Part shown: piece after piece, positions 23,488-26,830 of the stretch
Layout of the letters: the number at the start of each line of letters is the position of its first letter
How positions within the stretch are numbered: position 1 is the stretch's first letter
Origin: an uncultured Lachnospiraceae bacterium
GTDB taxonomy: Bacteria; Bacillota; Clostridia; Lachnospirales; Lachnospiraceae
Reading direction: 5' to 3'
Length of the DNA stretch: 26,830 nucleotides
Assembly: GCA_910578605.1 (NCBI GenBank)
Contig: CAJTQG010000041.1
Location: 1-26,830, forward strand
Translations under genes and position numbers: made by a program
The notes under the pieces: generated by a model
Told to the model about the DNA's origin: nothing
What the model saw: only the letters and a program-made list of their open reading frames with translations
The model's database searches: none

Positions 23488-24006
23488 TTACACCTCCTTG
23501 AATTGGTTAAAGATATCAAGAACTTTTGACATTCTTGGATCTAACTCCGTGGTATCACAGTCACAAGTCATTTGATTGAGATTTGTACCACATCTATTAC
23601 AAATTCCTTTGCAATCTTCACTGCATAGAACTTTCATAGGCAAATTGACGAAAATCTCATTCTGAACAAGCTCTTCCACATCTATATGGGAATCCTGAAT
23701 GTAACTTACCTCATCTCCTTCGGATGTTTCACACTTATCCACATCAATCTCTCTTAAGACCTGTATTTCAAATTTTTGTTCTACCGGCTCTAAGCACCTG
23801 TCGCATGGTATGAGCAATGTAAGAGAAATATTTGCCTGCAAATGAATTTTTTTCTTACCTGCATGACTGACAAGGATATCTACGTCCTTCTTTTCAGAAA
23901 TGGCATATACACCATGTCCACTCTCAAATGCTTCCATCTCTATGGGTACTAGAGCAGTAACCTGCTTATCCGGATTAGATAAGACAAGGGATACGTCAAT
24001 CACCAT
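23488..24006 (-). CDS. DUF177 / YceD family protein
   Basis: A 172-residue member of the DUF177 (YceD) family, encoded immediately before rpmF as in most bacteria. E. coli YceD influences 23S rRNA levels, but the molecular role is not settled. Typical features are the LIPCDRCLEPVE motif in the middle and the cysteine-rich C-terminal third CSEDCKGICNRCGTN with CDCD, which could bind a metal. AGG-rich GAGG lies 6 nt before the ATG. First gene after a perfect promoter. Confidence 0.9.
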   Translation of the reverse strand: MVIDVSLVLSNPDKQVTALVPIEMEAFESGHGVYAISEKKDVDILVSHAGKKKIHLQANISLTLLIPCDRCLEPVEQKFEIQVLREIDVDKCETSEGDEVSYIQDSHIDVEELVQNEIFVNLPMKVLCSEDCKGICNRCGTNLNQMTCDCDTTELDPRMSKVLDIFNQFKEV

Positions 24007-24036
24007 GATTTACCTCATTTCTAACGCACCTTTCCC

Positions 24037-24065
24037 ATTATACATAGGCGTTTCTTTTTTGTCAA
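24037..24065 (-). promoter_or_regulatory. Consensus promoter of DUF177-rpmF
   Basis: On the minus strand, -35 TTGACA (24060-24065), 17-bp spacer, -10 TATAAT (24037-24042): a perfect sigma-A promoter. This fits the high demand for a ribosomal protein. The predicted start leaves a leader of about 25 nt. Confidence 0.85.
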
Positions 24066-24151
24066 CACTTTTTTTAATGTATCCAACCATCAAATAGATT
24101 TCTTTCTGATTTCTTTTTTGTTTTCTTTATTTCTAAGGATTGATTGTATGT

Positions 24152-25345
24152 CTATTTCAGCAGTTCCAATGTTTGTCTTGCAATGGCAAGCTCCTCATTA
24201 GTAGGAATCACCATTACTGCAACTTTGGAGTCCTCATTGGATACAATCAAATCCTCTCCCCGCTTGGAGTTCAGCTCGTCATTTAAGCCTGTCACACCTA
24301 GATACCCTAAGTATTCACAAATATCTCTGCGAACATACTTGTTATTTTCACCCAATCCTGCAGTAAAACAGATGGCATCTACCCCATTCATTGCTGCCGC
24401 ATAAGCGCCGATATATTTTGCAACACGATAACTAAACACCTTCATGGCACGGAGACAATTTTCTTGATTTTGCAGATAGCCATTTTCCAAATCCATAAAA
24501 TCGCTTGTGTACTCAGAAATTCCAAGAACACCTGATTGTTTATTTAAAACTGTCATCATCTCTTCCAAGGAGAGATTTTTCTTATTTGCAATGTACTCAA
24601 TGATAGCTGGGTCAATATCACCAGAACGGGTACCCATAATCAAGCCCTCCAACGGAGTCAATCCCATGCTTGTATCTACAGATTCTCCATTTTTCACTGC
24701 ACATACACTAGCACCATTTCCTAAATGACATACAATTGTCTTAATTTCACTGTAAGGCTTATTCAGCAGCTGCGCCGCTCTGCGGGATACATAACTGTGT
24801 GATGTGCCGTGAAAGCCGTATCTTCTCACTTTATCTTCTGTGTAATACTTGTAAGGAAGACCGTACAAAAATGCCTCCTCCGGCATAGTCTGATGAAATG
24901 CAGTATCAAACACAGCCGCCATGGGCACATTTGGCATTAGCCCACGGCACGCATTAATACCAATCAAATTTGCCGGATTGTGAAGAGGAGCTAGATCACT
25001 TACCTCCTCTATTGCCTTAAGCACCTCATCATCAATCAAAGTTGCCTTTGAAAACTTCTCACCACCATGAACAATTCTGTGGCCCACTGCCTGCACCTCG
25101 TCCAAAGATGAAATTACACCATTTTCAGGGTTAACTAGGGCATCTAATACATACTGAATAGCCGCCTTGTGGTCTGGCATATCATAATCTGTTTTTATCT
25201 TATCCCATCCTGCCGGCTGGTAAACTAATCTTCCGTCAATACCGATTCTCTCACAAAGTCCCTTTGCCAACACATTTTCAGAAACAGAATCAATTAACTG
25301 ATACTTTAATGATGAGCTTCCGCAATTAATAACTAATACGTTCAT
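24152..25345 (-). CDS. ackA: Acetate kinase
   Basis: A 397-residue enzyme that converts acetyl phosphate and ADP to acetate and ATP, the ATP-yielding last step of the Pta-Ack route. The N-terminal motif MNVLVINCGSSSLKYQL contains the conserved Asn. VGHRIVHGG, FDTAFHQTMP, RYGFHGTSH, HLGNGASVCA and FTAGLGEN follow in order. Two ATGs are close together: GGAGGA runs directly into the one at 25351, whereas the one at 25345 has proper spacing and gives the usual N-terminus. It lies 84 bp after pta, with no terminator between. Confidence 0.96.
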   Translation of the reverse strand: MNVLVINCGSSSLKYQLIDSVSENVLAKGLCERIGIDGRLVYQPAGWDKIKTDYDMPDHKAAIQYVLDALVNPENGVISSLDEVQAVGHRIVHGGEKFSKATLIDDEVLKAIEEVSDLAPLHNPANLIGINACRGLMPNVPMAAVFDTAFHQTMPEEAFLYGLPYKYYTEDKVRRYGFHGTSHSYVSRRAAQLLNKPYSEIKTIVCHLGNGASVCAVKNGESVDTSMGLTPLEGLIMGTRSGDIDPAIIEYIANKKNLSLEEMMTVLNKQSGVLGISEYTSDFMDLENGYLQNQENCLRAMKVFSYRVAKYIGAYAAAMNGVDAICFTAGLGENNKYVRRDICEYLGYLGVTGLNDELNSKRGEDLIVSNEDSKVAVMVIPTNEELAIARQTLELLK

Positions 25346-25429
25346 TTTCATTCCTCCATGTAATCAAATCATCTATTTACTAGCTTGTATTCTTCTTTCT
25401 TCTTTAATAAAAGTAACTTCCTTATCTCC

Positions 25430-26464
25430 CTACTGTGCCTCTCCCTCTCTGGCTCTCTGTTCTTCCCTCTGCTGTGCCTGGGCCTGAACTGCCGTAATAG
25501 CAATAACCCCTACAATATCGACAGAACTGCATCCTCTGGACAAGTCATTGATTGGCTTTGCCATTCCCTGAGTCAGCGGTCCATAGGCTTCCGCCTTTGC
25601 TAACCTCTCCACCAGCTTATATCCAATATTTCCTGCATCTAGATTGGGGAAAATCAAAACATTGGCACGTCCTGCCACATCACTTCCTGGTGCCTTGGAT
25701 TCTCCTACCCTATGTACAATGGCAGCGTCTGTCTGCATTTCACCGTCCACTCTCAACTCTGGACATTCTTTTTTCACAATCTCATATGCCTGGGTTACCT
25801 TGTCAATCTCCGGATGGCTTGCACTTCCCTTTGTGGAGTGGGACAGCATGGCCACGATGGCTTGTCTCTCCACTAACAATTCAAAAGATTCTGCGGCAGA
25901 TTGAGTAATAGCAGCTAACTCCTCCGCCGTCGGCCACTGCACCAGACCACAATCGCTAAACACAAAAATACCCTCTTCTCCATAGACACAATCAGGTACA
26001 TCCATTAAGAAAAATCCTGAAACCAGCTTGGTGCCCTTCTTTGCCTTTATAATCTGGAGGGAAGGTCTTAACGTATTTGCAGTGGAATGACAAGCACCTG
26101 ACACTGCTCCGTCTGCATCTCCCATTTTTACCATCATACAGGCATAATACATGTAATCTGTAGTCAAAAGCTCATATGCCTCTTCCTTAGTCATTCCCTT
26201 ACTTTTACGGAGCTCCACAAGACCATCCACATATTGTGGTGTTTTTTCATAGGTAAAGGGATTGATAATTGTTGCCCTTCCAATATCTAACCCCTTTGAA
26301 TTTTTTTCCACTTCCTCGGGAGTTGCTATAATAATTAAGTTTGCAATTTCCTCACGCAAGGTAATGGCGGCCGCCTCGTAAGTACGCCTATCCATGCCCT
26401 CAGGAAGTACGATTGTTTTTACATCCAGCCGCGCTCTTTTTTTAATCTGGTCAATTACTGCCAT
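25430..26464 (-). CDS. pta: Phosphate acetyltransferase
   Basis: A 344-residue Pta that turns acetyl-CoA and phosphate into acetyl phosphate and CoA. It is the short, single-domain class (Bacillus type, about 325 residues). Recognisable blocks are VLPEGMDRRTYEAA, DGAVSGACHSTANTLRP, MLSHSTKGSASHPE, DGEMQTDAA, ANVLIFPNLDAGNIGYKL and GPLTQGMAKPINDLSRGC. The last about 18 residues (AQAQQREEQRAREGE) form a charged Gln/Glu/Arg tail beyond the usual end. AAAGGAG precedes the ATG. With ackA it forms the acetate pathway; its product also serves as a phosphodonor. Confidence 0.96.
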   Translation of the reverse strand: MAVIDQIKKRARLDVKTIVLPEGMDRRTYEAAAITLREEIANLIIIATPEEVEKNSKGLDIGRATIINPFTYEKTPQYVDGLVELRKSKGMTKEEAYELLTTDYMYYACMMVKMGDADGAVSGACHSTANTLRPSLQIIKAKKGTKLVSGFFLMDVPDCVYGEEGIFVFSDCGLVQWPTAEELAAITQSAAESFELLVERQAIVAMLSHSTKGSASHPEIDKVTQAYEIVKKECPELRVDGEMQTDAAIVHRVGESKAPGSDVAGRANVLIFPNLDAGNIGYKLVERLAKAEAYGPLTQGMAKPINDLSRGCSSVDIVGVIAITAVQAQAQQREEQRAREGEAQ

Positions 26465-26536
26465 AATATCTCCTTTCTGTTACTACTATCATCCGAAAGC
26501 ATTCTATATCTCTTTCATTGTTTAATTGTTCTTAAT

Positions 26537-26618
26537 CTTTCTTAATTATTTTTAACTTTTCTTAAATTACTTATAATCTTTCTTAATTACTTATAATCTT
26601 TCTTAAATTATTTTTAAT
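26537..26618. repeat. Four-copy AT-rich tandem repeat upstream of pta
   Basis: Four imperfect 19-22-bp copies follow the pattern CTTTCTTAA(A)TTA(C/T)TT(A/T)TAA (26537-26555, 26556-26577, 26578-26597, 26598-26618). A partial copy precedes them at about 26528. Copies two and three share TTACTTATAATC. The array lies in the likely untranslated leader of pta-ackA. The units differ in length and have no spacers, so this is not CRISPR. Confidence 0.7.
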
Positions 26619-26727
26619 TTTCCTATTCTTTTGTATTCCTATATACATATATACATTTATACTTTAGAAAATCGATATTAATTTTTGATGCTTTTGGACA
26701 TAATATTATTTACTCACATGTACTACT

Positions 26728-26756
26728 AGTATAACCGAAAGGTTTTTTGTATACAA
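26728..26756 (-). promoter_or_regulatory. Possible promoter of pta-ackA
   Basis: On the minus strand, -35-like TTGTAT (26751-26756) and -10 TATACT (26728-26733) are 17 bp apart. The -35 is weak, and other AT-rich candidates exist in this 366-bp gap. If used, the leader would be about 250 nt and include the tandem repeats. No gene was found in 26465-26830. Confidence 0.35.
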
Positions 26757-26830
26757 GCAGAATTTCATATAAATTTACAAAGAATATTTCATCTTTTTAT
26801 TTTACTTGTTTACATTCTAACTCATATACT

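Noticed and set aside
26537..26618. CRISPR array
   Set aside because: Repeat units abut without unique spacers and differ in length and sequence; no cas genes are nearby.
26730..26756. Terminator made of AACC-GAAA-GGTT followed by a T-run
   Set aside because: The stem is only 4 bp, no plus-strand gene ends there, and the same bases fit a pta promoter better.

Overview
The window comes from a low-GC, anaerobic Firmicute chromosome, most likely a member of Lachnospiraceae (Clostridia). Four things suggest this: the gene order pta-ackA / DUF177-rpmF / plsX-rnc-smc-ftsY; the order rng-rplU-prp-rpmA-obgE-yhbY-nadD-yqeK-rsfS behind a radical SAM pair; an L27 that carries the Firmicute N-terminal extension; and a Gram-positive type LexA system. 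The genus cannot be fixed from this sequence alone. No rRNA, tRNA, CRISPR array, insertion sequence or prophage was found.

Layout. Positions 1-3264 hold a TtcA-family tRNA thiolase, a complete tyrosine recombinase, and a divergent SOS pair: a small membrane LysM protein (minus strand) and lexA (plus strand). The pair shares a 189-bp spacer with two good promoters and five LexA-box-like sites. A long-loop bidirectional terminator (3386-3466) separates lexA from everything to its right. All genes from 3567 to 26464 lie on the minus strand, so transcription runs from high to low coordinates.

Minus-strand blocks, in order of transcription: (1) pta-ackA, acetate and ATP production from acetyl-CoA; (2) a perfect -35/-10 promoter, then the DUF177 (YceD) gene and rpmF, closed by a terminator; (3) a large secreted, membrane-anchored CotH-kinase family protein; (4) a promoter, then plsX-rnc-smc-ftsY (phospholipid synthesis, RNA processing, chromosome segregation, protein targeting); (5) ilvA; (6) a TPR protein, two radical SAM-associated genes and a short RNase E/G; (7) a promoter and an L21-type leader, then rplU-prp-rpmA-obgE-yhbY-nadD-yqeK-rsfS (ribosome assembly and processing, NAD synthesis).

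Most of the window is conserved housekeeping DNA. The points that depart from that background are: the CotH gene sitting between rpmF and plsX, with no acpP next to plsX; two intergenic palindromes 14 kb apart that share AACTATTC/GAATAG termini and may belong to a dispersed repeat family; tandem AT-rich repeats upstream of pta and rsfS; the densely operated SOS spacer; and an RNase E/G lacking the zinc-link cysteines. I see no strong case for a wholly new multi-gene system. The least understood conserved unit is the TPR / radical SAM / DUF2344 / RNase G block.
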